Part shown: positions 41,732 to 53,075 of the stretch, piece by piece
Layout of the letters: each line of letters begins with the position of its first letter
Position numbering within the stretch: the stretch's first letter is position 1
Assembly: GCF_003860465.1 (NCBI RefSeq)
Contig: NZ_CP034183.1
Location: 1,440,001 to 1,504,000, forward strand
DNA from: Deinococcus psychrotolerans
GTDB lineage: Bacteria; Deinococcota; Deinococci; Deinococcales; Deinococcaceae
Reading direction: 5' to 3'
Length of the DNA: 64,000 nucleotides
The notes under the pieces: generated by a model
The model's database searches: none
Seen by the model: the letters and a program-made list of their open reading frames with translations, nothing else
What the model was told of the DNA's origin: nothing
Made by a program: the position numbers and the translations under genes

Positions 41732-43489
41732 ATGAAGAAATTTCTGATGTTTGCCGCACTCACCTTAGGTGCTGCCAGCGCTGCCCCGTTTGTTTATCCC
41801 GCTGCTTGGTTCGCCGACCCGGCCTCACAGGCCAAGTCGGGCGGCGAGGTAAGAGGGACCACCCTCAGCGACTACAAAACGCTTAACCCGTTTACTTCCG
41901 CTGAAGCGAACAGCCTGCCCCAACTCATGGGCGATCTCACTGCGGGCCTCTTTCAGCAAGACCCCACCAGCGGCGACTTCATTCCCTTTATGGCCGCCGC
42001 CATGCCGACGGTCAGCAACGGTGGCAAGCGCTTTACGGTCAAGCTGCGGCCCGACATGAAATTCAGCGACGGTCAGCCGATCACCGCCGACGACTGGGTA
42101 ACGACTTACAAGATCGACGTTGACGACAAAGTGGGCAGCAACGCCCGCGACAGCTTTTTCCTCAACGAAAAGCCAATCACCGTCAAGAAGATCGACGCCA
42201 CCACCTTGCAGTTTGATTTCCCAGCGGTGAGCGCCAGCGCTTACTCGATCATGAGCTACGCGCCCTGGCCCGACCACGTATTTGGGCCGGTCTACGCCAA
42301 GAGCGGCGCGGAAGGCATCAAGGCGATGTGGGGGATCAGCGCCGATCCCAAAACGATCGTCTCGCCGGGGGCCTGGGTCATCACCAGCTATCAGCCGGGC
42401 CAGCGGGTCGTGCTGAAGAAAAATACTTATTACGGCCAGTGGGTTCATGACAGCGCCGGGAAGCCCCTTCCGTATCTCGATACGTACAGCATCCGCATCG
42501 TCAAGGACTTGAATGCCGATCTGGCGGCTTACCTGTCGGGACAGACCGACGTCTACGCTCCCACCAAGGCCGACGACCTCGCGCAGATCAAGAAGGCCAT
42601 CGACGGCGGCAACCTCAAGTCGGTACTGGTGCCCAATGTCAGCCCCAACTCGACCAGTTCTTGGATTGTCTTTAACTGGAACAAGTCGGATGATCTCTTC
42701 AAGCAAAAAATCTTCCGCGAAGCCAAGTTCAGGCAGGCCATGAGCCACATCGCCAACCGTGAGGGCATGATTCAACTGGCGCTGGGCGGCCTCGGTACTC
42801 CGGTGTATACCAGCACCTATCCGGTGTTCAAGAATTACCAATTCGCCGATACGCCCAAGTTCGAGTACAACCTGGCGGCGGCCAGCAAGCTGCTCTCGGA
42901 CATCGGCTTCAAGAAGAAAAACGCGGCCGGCTACTTGGTGGACGCCAGCGGCAAGGAATTGTCCTTTACCCTCGCCACCAACTCCGGTAACACGGTGCGC
43001 GAGCAGCTCGGCAGCATCTTCCGCGACGAAGCTAAGAAGGTGGGCGTCAAGGTCAACTTCACGCCGATTGATTTTAACAACTTGGTTGATCAGCTCACCT
43101 CCAAGGGTGCCAACCGCCCCTTCGACGCCATCTTGCTGGGTCTGTCGGGCGGCACCAACATCTGGCCCTACGGCAACAATGTCGTGCCCTGCGGCACCAA
43201 TTTGCACTCGTACAATGCTCCTGCCAACGGAGCTTGCCTGACGCCGCAGGAAACCTTGATGACCAAGCTGTACTACCAAGGCGACCAGACCTTGGACGTG
43301 GCAGCCCGCCAGAAGATCGGCCAGCAGCTCTCCAAAGTCGAAGGCCAGTTACAGCCAGTGATCTACTTGGTTGGCACCAACTTCCACGTCACTTACACCA
43401 ACCGCCTGGGCGGTGAGTTCAAGCGCAACCTGTGGGACGCTTACTACGGCACACGCCCTGGTGTGTTTGTCACCACCTACATCAAGTAA
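41732..43489 (+). CDS. Peptide ABC transporter substrate-binding protein
   Basis: The 585-aa periplasmic protein has a signal peptide (MKKFLMFAALTLGAASA) and the SBP_bac_5 (OppA/DppA) fold: GGEVRGTTLSDYKTLNPFTS, FTVKLRPDMKFSDGQPITAD (the family signature), and FNWNKSDDLFKQKIFREAKF with the AMSHIANREGM helix. It delivers oligopeptides or similar solutes to the two permeases encoded next. AAGGAGA precedes the ATG at 41732; earlier in-frame starts lack it. Its mature N-terminus lacks a lipobox cysteine, so it is soluble or held by the signal sequence. A hairpin follows before the permease gene. Confidence 0.93.
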   Translation: MKKFLMFAALTLGAASAAPFVYPAAWFADPASQAKSGGEVRGTTLSDYKTLNPFTSAEANSLPQLMGDLTAGLFQQDPTSGDFIPFMAAAMPTVSNGGKRFTVKLRPDMKFSDGQPITADDWVTTYKIDVDDKVGSNARDSFFLNEKPITVKKIDATTLQFDFPAVSASAYSIMSYAPWPDHVFGPVYAKSGAEGIKAMWGISADPKTIVSPGAWVITSYQPGQRVVLKKNTYYGQWVHDSAGKPLPYLDTYSIRIVKDLNADLAAYLSGQTDVYAPTKADDLAQIKKAIDGGNLKSVLVPNVSPNSTSSWIVFNWNKSDDLFKQKIFREAKFRQAMSHIANREGMIQLALGGLGTPVYTSTYPVFKNYQFADTPKFEYNLAAASKLLSDIGFKKKNAAGYLVDASGKELSFTLATNSGNTVREQLGSIFRDEAKKVGVKVNFTPIDFNNLVDQLTSKGANRPFDAILLGLSGGTNIWPYGNNVVPCGTNLHSYNAPANGACLTPQETLMTKLYYQGDQTLDVAARQKIGQQLSKVEGQLQPVIYLVGTNFHVTYTNRLGGEFKRNLWDAYYGTRPGVFVTTYIK

Positions 43490-43511
43490 TCCGTAACGAG
43501 CTGTGACCTCC

Positions 43512-43541
43512 GGGGGCCGTTCGCATCCGCGAATAGCCCCC
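43512..43541 (+). terminator. Intercistronic hairpin between binding protein and permease genes
   Basis: GGGGGC (43512-43517) and GCCCCC (43536-43541) enclose TTCGC and GCGAA (43520-43524, 43529-43533). There is no T-run. Such hairpins protect the abundant binding-protein part of the message or partly terminate, giving it higher expression than the permeases. Confidence 0.6.
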
Positions 43542-43583
43542 ACTGCATATCGAACCGCACCTTAAAATAAGAAGGAGCCGCCA

Positions 43584-44564
43584 TTGTTAGTTTTCCTGCT
43601 TCGCCGCTTTCTCAATTCTATTCCCACCTTGATTTTGGCCAGTATGCTGATTTTCTTTGTCATCCAGCTCGCTCCCGGCGATTTCTTGACACCTGCCCGG
43701 CTCAATCCGGCCATCTCGCCCCAGCAGCTTGAAAATCTGAGACGGAGCTTTGGCCTAGATCAGCCGCCTGTCATTCAGTACTTCACCTGGATCAAAAATG
43801 TGGTGCAGGGTGATTTAGGCCTTTCCTTTCAGTACCAGCAACCGGTGCTGGCCATCGCTTGGCCGCGCATTCTCAACTCGCTGTACTTGGTGGCGCTGTA
43901 TTTGGTGCTCTTTTATGCCATCGCTATTCCGCTGGGCGTTTACGGAGCGGTCAAGCAGTACACCCTGGGCGACAAAATCAGCAGCGGCGTGATGTATTTC
44001 TTGCTGGGCTTCCCCAGCTTTTTTCTGGCACTGATCGTGCTTTACGGCATCGTGCAGCTACGCTTTGCCACCGGCTGGGCTATTCCTACCGGCGGCATGA
44101 CCAGCGACAACTACAGCACACTCGGCACGTTCGGGCGGTTCTGGGACATTTTCAAACACATTCTTTTGCCCGCTCTGGTGGTTGCGGTGGGCGACGTGGC
44201 AGGTTTTACCCGTATCCTGCGCGGACAGATGCTCGAATACCTGCGGGCCGATTTTGTCAGAACAGCCCGTTCTAAAGGCGCGAGCGAGTTCATAGTGATT
44301 TACAAGCACACGCTCCGCAACGCCATTATCCCGTTCGTAGCCGGACTCGGCGGCCAACTGCCTGCACTGATCAGCGGCGCAGGATTCGTCGAAGTGGTGT
44401 TCGCTTATCCCGGCATCACACCGATGCTGCTCGACTCGATCAATGCCCGAGATCTTTATCTGATTGCCGGGTTTAATATCTTGACGGTGGCCCTGCTGAT
44501 TATCGGCAACGCCATCAGCGACATCTTGCTCAGCGTGGTTGATCCGCGCATTCGCTATTCGTGA
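43584..44564 (+). CDS. Peptide ABC transporter permease (OppB/DppB type)
   Basis: The 326-aa inner-membrane permease has six hydrophobic segments; LLRRFLNSIPTLILASMLIFF opens it and GDLGLSFQYQQPV is the OppB periplasmic block. The ATPase-docking EAA loop is YLRADFVRTARSKGASEFIV. The start is an unusual TTG at 43584 with AGGAG 7 nt upstream; no ATG or GTG gives the complete first helix. Second gene of the importer operon. Confidence 0.92.
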   Translation: MLVFLLRRFLNSIPTLILASMLIFFVIQLAPGDFLTPARLNPAISPQQLENLRRSFGLDQPPVIQYFTWIKNVVQGDLGLSFQYQQPVLAIAWPRILNSLYLVALYLVLFYAIAIPLGVYGAVKQYTLGDKISSGVMYFLLGFPSFFLALIVLYGIVQLRFATGWAIPTGGMTSDNYSTLGTFGRFWDIFKHILLPALVVAVGDVAGFTRILRGQMLEYLRADFVRTARSKGASEFIVIYKHTLRNAIIPFVAGLGGQLPALISGAGFVEVVFAYPGITPMLLDSINARDLYLIAGFNILTVALLIIGNAISDILLSVVDPRIRYS

Positions 44565-44618
44565 GGGCGGGTCTTAAGAAATGACACACGTTTTTTCAAT
44601 CACTTCAGGGAGCCAGCG

Positions 44619-45740
44619 ATGACCACCGCCGCCACGCCCACCAAGGCGATCAACAAGAATCAGGGTCAATTTGCCATTGCCAAGGAGCAGTTCAGAAAAA
44701 ACGCCACCGCCAAATTCGGCGGCGTCGTGCTGATCTTGCTGTATCTAATGGCCTTATTCGGTGGTTTTCTGGCTCCCGACGGTCTGTCAAATTACAGCAC
44801 CACCAATCTGACGCCGTTTCATCCGCCCACGCCCATTCATTTCGCTTCAAACGGCGGCTTCTCCCGGCCATACGTTAACAACTACACCCAGCAGCTCAAC
44901 ATGAACACCTTTGTCAATGAATATAAAGCGACCAAAGAGAAATGCCCCATTTATTTTGGGGTGAGGGGCGAAACTTACAAGATTTTGGGCTTCATACCCT
45001 CCAATTTGCATCTTTTTGGCACTGGGAATCCGGTTTGTAAAGTTTATTTATTTGGCGGCGACGCACTGGGCCGCGATCTGCTGTCAAGGACGCTCTACGC
45101 CTCGCAAGTCTCTTTAACGATTGGCGTCCTCGCCGTTTTGATCGCCACCGTGATCGGTATGGCGATGGGAGCCATTTCTGCTTATTTTGGCGGCGTGGTC
45201 GACAACTTGATTCAGCGCTTGATCGAGGTCATCGCCTCTATTCCTTACCTTTTTCTGGTGATCTTGCTGCGCTCCATTTTTCCATCAGACCTCAATCCTA
45301 TCTTGGTGCTTTACGTCATTTTGGGAATTCTGGCTTTTATCAGTTGGGGGGGCCTGGCCCGCGTGGTGCGTGGTCAACTGCTCAGCGTCCGTGAGCAAGA
45401 TTATGTCTCGGCAGCGACGGCGTTGGGTTCGTCAAATGGCCGGATCATGTTCCGCCATATGCTGCCGTCCATGACCAGTTACCTGATCATCAGCCTGAGT
45501 CTGGCGATTCCCGGTTACATCTTGCTGGAATCTGGCCTCAGCTTCTTGGGCATCGGCGCAGTGGAGCCGTATGCGTCTTGGGGCAGCTTACTGAGTCAGG
45601 CACAGGAAGGCGGCTTCGCGTCGATTACCCAGCGGCCTTGGGTACTTATTCCCGGCTATTTCATCGTGGCGACAGTGATGTGCTTCCAACTGCTCGGTGA
45701 CGGCCTGCGCGACGCCCTAGATCCCCGCAAGCGTCAATAA
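44619..45740 (+). CDS. Peptide ABC transporter permease (OppC/DppC type)
   Basis: The 373-aa permease has the OppC layout: an N-terminal cytoplasmic stretch, helix 1 (FGGVVLILLYLMALFGGFLAP), a long periplasmic loop of about 100 residues, LFGGDALGRDLLSRTLYASQVSLTI and the EAA loop REQDYVSAATALGSSNGRI. The periplasmic loop has two cysteines (KCPIYFG, NPVCKVY) that could form a disulphide and is longer than in E. coli OppC. AGGGAG precedes the ATG. It follows the first permease by 54 nt. Confidence 0.92.
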   Translation: MTTAATPTKAINKNQGQFAIAKEQFRKNATAKFGGVVLILLYLMALFGGFLAPDGLSNYSTTNLTPFHPPTPIHFASNGGFSRPYVNNYTQQLNMNTFVNEYKATKEKCPIYFGVRGETYKILGFIPSNLHLFGTGNPVCKVYLFGGDALGRDLLSRTLYASQVSLTIGVLAVLIATVIGMAMGAISAYFGGVVDNLIQRLIEVIASIPYLFLVILLRSIFPSDLNPILVLYVILGILAFISWGGLARVVRGQLLSVREQDYVSAATALGSSNGRIMFRHMLPSMTSYLIISLSLAIPGYILLESGLSFLGIGAVEPYASWGSLLSQAQEGGFASITQRPWVLIPGYFIVATVMCFQLLGDGLRDALDPRKRQ

Positions 45741-45891
45741 GGCGTAGATTGCCGCCGATGTTACGGCGTCTCGCCGTTTAGCGCTATGATGCCTTCCACC
45801 TCTTCCTCCTCGTCGCCGAGGAAATCCAAGAAATTTGACGCCAGCTGTTGTTCGGTTTACGGCCTTTTCCCTTCCTTGCCAAGGAGCCTGC

Positions 45892-47024
<1,133 letters not shown>

Positions 47025-47028
<4 letters not shown>

Positions 47029-48053
47029 CCGCCAACTTAAATAAACCCGCCAGCGTCCCCGGAGCCGTTGTTGGCGCTGCCGCCGCGCCGCTCTTGAGCG
47101 TGCAGAACCTGGAGAAATACTTCCCCATTCGTGGTGGGCTGCTCTCGCGGGTGGTCGCCAACGTCAAGGCCGTCAACGACGTGTCGTTTCAACTGGCCAA
47201 AGGCGAAGTGGTGGGCCTCGTCGGCGAGTCGGGGTCGGGCAAGACCACAGCAGGACGCGCCATCTTGCGCCTCATTGAGCCGACCGGCGGACAGGTCATC
47301 TTCAACGGCACTGACATCACCAAGCTCGGCAAATCCGAGATGCGCGATTACCGCCGCCAGATGCAGATCATCTTCCAAGATCCGTTTGCCAGCCTTAACC
47401 CGCGCATGACGGTCTCGGACATCATCGGCGAGGCGCTGGATATTCACAAGCTGCATCAAGGATCGGCCCGCGCCGACCGCATTTCCAGCTTGCTGCAAAA
47501 AGTGGGGCTGCGGCCCGAACACATGCGCCGCTATCCGCACGAGTTTTCCGGCGGCCAGCGTCAACGTATCGGCATCGCCCGCGCCCTGGCGGTTGACCCC
47601 AGCTTTATCGTGGCCGACGAGCCGGTGTCGGCGCTTGACGTGTCGATTCAGGCGCAGGTCGTCAACTTGATGCAGGACCTGCAGGAAGAGTTGGGCCTGA
47701 CCGTTTTGTTTATCGCCCACGATTTGGCCGTCGTCGAATACATCTGTGACCGGATTATCGTGATGTATCTGGGCCGAATCATGGAAATTGCCACCAGCCG
47801 CGAACTCAACCGCAACCCCAAGCACCCCTACACCGAAGCGCTCCTGTCGGCTGCCCCGGTACCCGACCCCACCATCAAGCGCCAGCGCATCATCTTGGAA
47901 GGCGACATTCCCAGCCCAATCAACCCGCCGAGCGGCTGCGTCTTCAGAACCCGTTGCCGCTACGCCATTGCCGAGTGCGCCAACGTGATCCCGGAGCTGC
48001 GCGAAGTCTCGCCGGGCCACTTCAAGGCCTGCATCCGCGACGACGTGCTGTAA
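47025..48053 (+). CDS. Peptide ABC transporter ATP-binding protein (OppF/DppF type)
   Basis: The 342-aa partner ATPase has Walker [21 protein letters not shown], signature [15 protein letters not shown], Walker [13 protein letters not shown] and IAHDLAVV. The C-terminal extension [19 protein letters not shown] again has the Cys pattern of the family. [14 protein letters not shown] near residue 30 is typical of OppF. The GTG start overlaps the preceding stop, coupling the two ATPases in equal amounts. A strong terminator closes the five-gene operon. Confidence 0.93.
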
Positions 48054-48093
48054 GAGCCCAACCGCACAGGGAACGTCAAGTCAAAACAGCAGA

Positions 48094-48127
48094 GGCTGAG
48101 CGAGCAAGAAGCGCTCAGCCCTTTTTT
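48094..48127 (+). terminator. Intrinsic terminator of the peptide importer operon
   Basis: GGCTGAGCG (48094-48102) and CGCTCAGCC (48112-48120) are a perfect 9-bp stem with a 9-nt loop, followed by six T. Confidence 0.92.
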
Positions 48128-48187
48128 GTGGCTTGCCCGTCAGCTCTTCTCACGCCTCATCAGGAAAAGTATCGCAAAGTACAAGCT

Positions 48188-49468
48188 ATGAACACGATCA
48201 GCAAAGCCGTAACTGTCCTAGGCGCTCTCGCGCTGAGCAGCGCCCACGCCACCGACCTGCGCATCTACCAAAACTTCGGCGAAGTCCGCACGCCAGTCAC
48301 GGCCAGCGCCACGGCCTTTCAGGTGGACTTGCCCGACAGCGCGTGGAGCAACCTGATTCCCGGCACGCTTGACTTGGAGGGCCTGCCCTACACCCAAGCG
48401 GTGCAGATGCGCGGCGTAAGCTGGCTGACGAGCTTGGAAGGCAAGACTGTGACCCTGCGCGAAGCGAATTTTGCTGGCCCAGACAAAACCCAGACCGTGA
48501 CCCTGGTTCGTGCCGCCGATTTACTGATCAAAGACGCCAGCGGCCAGTACCGCAACGTGGCCTACAGCCAGCTCAGCTTTCCCACACTGCCGCCGCTGAA
48601 CGCCCAGCAGCCGCGCCAGAGCTTGGTGTATACCCTGACCCAGACCGGCAAGGGGACGCTCAGCTACCTGACCCGCGCCCTGAGCTGGACGCCGCGCTAC
48701 ACCCTCAAAACGTCGGGCAGCAGCGCTTCTCTCTCGGCGCTGGCCGATATTCGCAACAATGCCGATCAGGTTTATAACGTGACCGCCACCGAGCTGCTGG
48801 CCGGTCAAGTGGATGTTCAGGACGCCCGGCCAGTCATGTATGAGTCGCGGGTGGCGGATATGGCCGGCGCATCCGCGCCTATGCCCGCGCCCAAAGTCGG
48901 AGCGCTCGGCACCGTCAATGGCCTTTACCGCTACGGCTTGGACTCGGCCTTCACTTTGCCGGCCAACAGCACCTACACCTTGCCGTTCTTAGCGCCCAAA
49001 CTGAGCACCTTTGAGCGCTACGCCAGCCTGAGCATGTACTTCGACACCCAGAAAAGCGCCGGCACGCTCAACCGTTCGTACCGCTTCAAAGCCGACCAGA
49101 ACTTGCCGGGCGGCCAACTGACCGTGCGCGAAGACGGGCGCATCTCGGGCCAAACCAGCCTCGACGAAACGGCCAAAGGCGAGAATGTGGAGTTCAGTCT
49201 GGGCCGCGACCCGGATGTCCGCTACACCCGCACGGTGCAGACCATCAGCAGCACCAAAACCGGCGGCACCTACAAAGTCACCTACAGCTTTGAAAGCAGC
49301 AAAAACCGTCAAGTCCGTGCCGAAATCAGCGAGCAAATCGGCGGGCGCAAAGTCATCATCGACGGCGTAACCAAGGCCAATCAGAGCGTTGCCGAGCTGA
49401 GGGTAGACGTTCCGGCGGGCGGCAAGGCCAGCAAGAGCTTTACCGTGGTGATCGACAACACGCAGTAA
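48188..49468 (+). CDS. Secreted DUF4139-like protein
   Basis: The 426-aa protein has a signal peptide (MNTISKAVTVLGALALSSAHA) and is beta-rich. ALSWTPRYTLKT followed by LSALADIRNNADQVYNVTATE resembles the DUF4139 core, in which a W-x-P-x-Y strand leads to an N-x-x-x-x-x-Y block. The C-terminal part (YKVTYSFESSKNRQVRAEIS, ELRVDVPAGGKASKSFTV) is also typical. Function is unknown; an envelope protein is likely. The start at 48188 is chosen for the signal peptide; I see no clear ribosome site and no standard -10 box at the usual distance. It ends at a hairpin shared with the convergent SDR gene. Confidence 0.65.
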   Translation: MNTISKAVTVLGALALSSAHATDLRIYQNFGEVRTPVTASATAFQVDLPDSAWSNLIPGTLDLEGLPYTQAVQMRGVSWLTSLEGKTVTLREANFAGPDKTQTVTLVRAADLLIKDASGQYRNVAYSQLSFPTLPPLNAQQPRQSLVYTLTQTGKGTLSYLTRALSWTPRYTLKTSGSSASLSALADIRNNADQVYNVTATELLAGQVDVQDARPVMYESRVADMAGASAPMPAPKVGALGTVNGLYRYGLDSAFTLPANSTYTLPFLAPKLSTFERYASLSMYFDTQKSAGTLNRSYRFKADQNLPGGQLTVREDGRISGQTSLDETAKGENVEFSLGRDPDVRYTRTVQTISSTKTGGTYKVTYSFESSKNRQVRAEISEQIGGRKVIIDGVTKANQSVAELRVDVPAGGKASKSFTVVIDNTQ

Positions 49469-49479
49469 AACCAAGACGA

Positions 49480-49530
49480 AAAGAAGAACGGAAGAACTGG
49501 GGATTGCCCCGCTTCTTCCGCTCTTCTTTG
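49480..49530. terminator. Terminator between convergent genes
   Basis: AAGAAGAACGGAAGAA (49481-49496) pairs with TTCTTCCGCTCTTCTT (49513-49528) with a single mismatch; an inner GGGG/CCCC extends the stem. Confidence 0.75.
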
Positions 49531-49549
49531 CTTACAGGTCAAACTGTTT

Positions 49550-50395
49550 TTACAAATAGTTCTCCGACAAGGCCCACAGCCGCTGGCCTGCCGCGTCGTC
49601 AAGCGCCTGAGCAGCAGGCTGAGCGACCCGACTTTTGTTGAAATACAAGCCCGATTTGCCGGCCACGTCAGGGCTGGAGGCCAGATAAATACTGGTCTGT
49701 GCGCCCTGTTCATCGTTGATGGCCAGCGCCGAGGTCATGTTGAGCAGTTTGCCCATGCCAGAATTGTTGCGGCCAAAGCCCGACGCCACGAAGCCGGGAT
49801 GCAGAGCGTTGGCGGTGACGCCGGATTCGCGCTCGCGGTAAGCCAGCTCGCGGGTGAACAGTACATTGGCCAACTTGCTTTGGTTGTAGGCTCCCCAAGC
49901 GCTGTAGCCGGTTTTGAATTCAGGGTCTTGCCAGCGAATTTTGCCGCCCGCGTGCGCCGAGCTGGAGACGTTGACGATGCGCCCCCGACTGGCCCGCAGC
50001 AGCGGCAGCAGCTCGCGCGTGACGATGAAGTAAGCGAGGTGATTTAAGGCCCACGTCATCTCAATGCCTTCTTTGCTTTCTTGCCTGCGGTCATAGATTG
50101 CACCGGCATTATTGATCAGCACGTCCAGCTTGCCCACCCGCTCGGTAAATTCACGGGCCATCCGGAGGGCTTCGGGGCGAAGGCTCAGATCGGCCAGCAA
50201 GTGCCCAGCCGCGCCGATTTCCTGCGCCACAGCGGCAGTTTTCTGGGCGTCGCGCCCCACGATCCACACTTCAGCGCCCTGCTGAATCAGGTCGGCGGCC
50301 GTCGCCTTGCCTACACCGTTGGTCGCGCCAGTGATCAGCACCGTTTTGCCCTGCATGGGTTTGGATAAGGTTGATTGAGCTTGAGAAGAAGTCAT
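49550..50395 (-). CDS. Short-chain dehydrogenase/reductase (retinol-dehydrogenase-like)
   Basis: The 281-aa Rossmann enzyme has the cofactor motif TGATNGVGKA, LADLSLRPEA, the NNAGAIYD block, VNVSSSAHAGG with the catalytic Ser, and AYNQSKLANVLF with Tyr and Lys of the YxxxK pair. It belongs to the classical SDRs related to retinol dehydrogenases and WW-domain oxidoreductases. Substrate unknown; NADP preference is likely from the family. The ATG at 50395 lies 7 nt after TACCAT; a 40-residue longer frame upstream has an atypical, Arg-rich composition and is rejected. Confidence 0.88.
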   Translation of the reverse strand: MTSSQAQSTLSKPMQGKTVLITGATNGVGKATAADLIQQGAEVWIVGRDAQKTAAVAQEIGAAGHLLADLSLRPEALRMAREFTERVGKLDVLINNAGAIYDRRQESKEGIEMTWALNHLAYFIVTRELLPLLRASRGRIVNVSSSAHAGGKIRWQDPEFKTGYSAWGAYNQSKLANVLFTRELAYRERESGVTANALHPGFVASGFGRNNSGMGKLLNMTSALAINDEQGAQTSIYLASSPDVAGKSGLYFNKSRVAQPAAQALDDAAGQRLWALSENYL

Positions 50396-50654
50396 GTCGC
50401 TTATGGTACGGCCTAAGCACCCCGCAAACCTTCGCCGTTCACACACGCGCCACGAATTTCTCAAACCAAGAAAGGAGGAGCCGCGTCTAACCTCTCGGCT
50501 GAACACGGCTCCCACTGCGCGGCGAACTTCACTCGGCCCACACTTTTGCGCTGTTGAGAACAGTGTATTAACAAAACGTCACAGCCGCGTCACGGCCGGA
50601 TGAAGAACAGCGGAGCCATTGCTCACACAACCTCAATGAAAGTGAGTGATTAGC
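50396..50654. other. 259-bp gap between SDR and recG
   Basis: Apart from the TACCAT -10 box of the SDR gene (50403-50408) I see no gene here. It follows the recG 3' end, but no clear intrinsic terminator is present. AAAGGAGGAG near 50470 on the plus strand has no start codon in a usable frame after it. Confidence 0.4.
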
Positions 50655-53015
50655 TCAGATGACCTCACGGTAGGCCACCTGATTGCTGCGGGCCTGCAGC
50701 TCCTCGCGTAGCCCGCTGAGGCGCGGGTGCTTGAGTACCGGGTCGTGGCTGAGAATGTGCTTGGCGAGTTCACGCGCCCGCTCGATGATTTCCACGTCGC
50801 TCGCTAAGTCGCCCAGCTTAAGATCGGGAATGCCGCTTTGCCGGGTGCCGCGAATTTCACCGGGGCCGCGCAGCTTCAAATCTGCTTCAGCGATCACGAA
50901 GCCGTCGGTACTACCCTCGATGATCTTGAGACGCTTACGGGTTTTTTGGGAATGTTCGCCCGCCACCAGCAGGCAGTAACTCTTGGCGCTGCCCCGCCCG
51001 ACCCGCCCACGAAGCTGATGAAGCTGCGACAGCCCGAAGCGCTCGGCATTTTCAATGACCATGACCGAGGCGTTGGGCACGTCCACCCCGACCTCAATGA
51101 CGGTGGTGGACACCAGAATGTCAAACGCCTGCGCCCGGAAGCGCTCCATGATGGCGTCCTTTTCGGCGGCGGGCATTTTGCCGTGCAGCAGGTCTATTCG
51201 GGCTTCCGGCAAGATCACCCGTAAGTCGTCAGCCAGTTGGGTGGCGGCCAGCAGCTCCAAGTTTTCGTTTTCTTCGATGAGTGCCGTGACCACAAAGGCT
51301 TGCCGACCTTCGCGGAGCTGGGTCATGACAAACCCGTAAGCCTGGGTACGGTGGGTGTCTTGCAGGAGTTTGGTTTCGACGGGGGTGCGGCCCGGCGGCA
51401 GCTCGTCGATGATGCTCAGCTCCAAGTCGCCGTAAGCGGTCAGCGCTAAGCTGCGCGGAATCGGAGTGGCAGACATCACCAGCACGTCGGGGCGGCCTGC
51501 CAGCAACTTGCGGCGCTGCGCCACGCCGAAGCGGTGTTCCTCGTCCACCACAGCGAGGCCCAGATTGGCCCACGTCACGTTTTCCTGAATCAGCGCCTGA
51601 GTGCCCACCACGATGTCCACCAGACCATTGGCAATGGTGGCCTGCATCTCGGCTTTTTGCTTGGGCGTCAGCGCTCCGATCAGCAGGCCCACCCGCACGC
51701 CCAGCGGCGCGAGGTAGCTTTGCATGTTGACGTAGTGCTGCCGCGCCAGAATCTCGGTGGGGGCCATCAATGCGCCCTGATAGCCGTCTTTGAAGGCCAG
51801 ATACAGGGCGCAGGCGGCCACTGCCGTTTTGCCACTGCCCACGTCGCCCTGCACCAAGCGGGCCATCTGCTGCTCGCTGCGCATGTCGTCAGCGATTTCG
51901 TAGAGAACCCGCCGCTGCGCTCCGGTGAACTGAAACGGCAGGCCCGCTTCAAAGTCCTGCATATCTCTGTCGGTGGCGGTGAACCGCTTGCCCAGCAGCA
52001 CCGCGTCTTCGCCTTGCAGCAGCATCCGGAGTTCCAAGAACAGGTACTCATCAAAGCGCAGGCGGTAATCGGCCCGCGAGAGGTGGGCCTCGTCGCTGGG
52101 GAAATGAATGCCTTGCAGGGCGTCGGTGAGGTCGGTCAGGTTGCACTGCTTGCGCCAGTGGCCCGGCAGATAATCACCGTCGTCGCTACGGCTCAGTGCA
52201 ATTTGTGCCGACTTGCGTAAAAAGTCCTGGCTGATCCCGTCTTTGCCGTCGTAGACACCCACGATGCGGCCAATGCTGATGCTGCCGGAAGCTGAATTGC
52301 CGGAAGAACTGTCCAGCGTCTCCATGTATTCCACGCCGAGCTGCGCCGACTTGCCGAAGCGCTTGACCCGTCCGGTCAGAATCAGCTTGGCCCCTTCGCG
52401 CAGGTTCTTTTCGACCCACGGCTGATTAAACCAGGTCGCCTTGATGCGCTCGCCGCTGGAGGTTTGCAGCACCGCATTCAGAATTTGCATGCCGGGGCGG
52501 GGGCTGGTGCGGGTTTTGGAGATTAGCACGCCCGACACTGTGGCTTTCTGGCCGTCTTCGATCTCGGCCAGCGAGGGCAGAGCGCGGCGGTCTTCGTGGC
52601 GGCGTGGGTAGTTGTGCAGCACGTCACGCAGCGTTTGCAGGCCCAGAGCGTTCAGCTTCTTGAGGCCGCCGTGTCCCCAGTCAAGCTGGGCCAGCGGTGC
52701 GCTGGGGCCAAGCCGACTTCCCGCAGGCGCGGCGGGAATTTGAGGGTCTTGGCGGGCCACTTTGGGCGGACTGGACGGTCGGGGTGAACCGTCTTGAAGT
52801 AGGTTCAGAGCTGCTTCTAAAGCCTCTTCACGCTCGGCAAGGCTCAGGTCGTCGTAGCCGCGCAGCGCCTCGCGCACTTTGGGAAAGGGGCCGGCCAGCG
52901 GGCCGTCCATCAGTTTTTCCAGGCCGCCCGCCACCGCCTTGTTCTCAAAGCCGCGCAGGCGCTCCAGCTCAAGAGGCCGCCGGAGTTTGTCGCGCAGTTC
53001 GGGAAGGGTGGGCAT
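50655..53015 (-). CDS. recG: ATP-dependent DNA helicase RecG with N-terminal extension
   Basis: The 786-aa helicase regresses stalled replication forks and remodels branched DNA. About 105 residues precede the usual start of RecG, ending in a Pro-rich linker. The wedge/OB domain spans roughly 110-300, and the helicase motors have Walker A GDVGSGKT (390-397), [37 protein letters not shown] and QLRGRVGRG. The C-terminal [16 protein letters not shown] is the RecG-specific TRG-type motif. An N-terminal extension also occurs in D. radiodurans RecG. ATG at 53015; TAAACT lies 9 nt upstream, a longer spacing than for the clear leaderless genes. Confidence 0.97.
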   Translation of the reverse strand: MPTLPELRDKLRRPLELERLRGFENKAVAGGLEKLMDGPLAGPFPKVREALRGYDDLSLAEREEALEAALNLLQDGSPRPSSPPKVARQDPQIPAAPAGSRLGPSAPLAQLDWGHGGLKKLNALGLQTLRDVLHNYPRRHEDRRALPSLAEIEDGQKATVSGVLISKTRTSPRPGMQILNAVLQTSSGERIKATWFNQPWVEKNLREGAKLILTGRVKRFGKSAQLGVEYMETLDSSSGNSASGSISIGRIVGVYDGKDGISQDFLRKSAQIALSRSDDGDYLPGHWRKQCNLTDLTDALQGIHFPSDEAHLSRADYRLRFDEYLFLELRMLLQGEDAVLLGKRFTATDRDMQDFEAGLPFQFTGAQRRVLYEIADDMRSEQQMARLVQGDVGSGKTAVAACALYLAFKDGYQGALMAPTEILARQHYVNMQSYLAPLGVRVGLLIGALTPKQKAEMQATIANGLVDIVVGTQALIQENVTWANLGLAVVDEEHRFGVAQRRKLLAGRPDVLVMSATPIPRSLALTAYGDLELSIIDELPPGRTPVETKLLQDTHRTQAYGFVMTQLREGRQAFVVTALIEENENLELLAATQLADDLRVILPEARIDLLHGKMPAAEKDAIMERFRAQAFDILVSTTVIEVGVDVPNASVMVIENAERFGLSQLHQLRGRVGRGSAKSYCLLVAGEHSQKTRKRLKIIEGSTDGFVIAEADLKLRGPGEIRGTRQSGIPDLKLGDLASDVEIIERARELAKHILSHDPVLKHPRLSGLREELQARSNQVAYREVI

Positions 53016-53075
53016 ACGTAATGCAGTTTAGCGGGGAAAGGGCGGGGCAAATGAAAACGCAGCCGTTAAGCCCGC

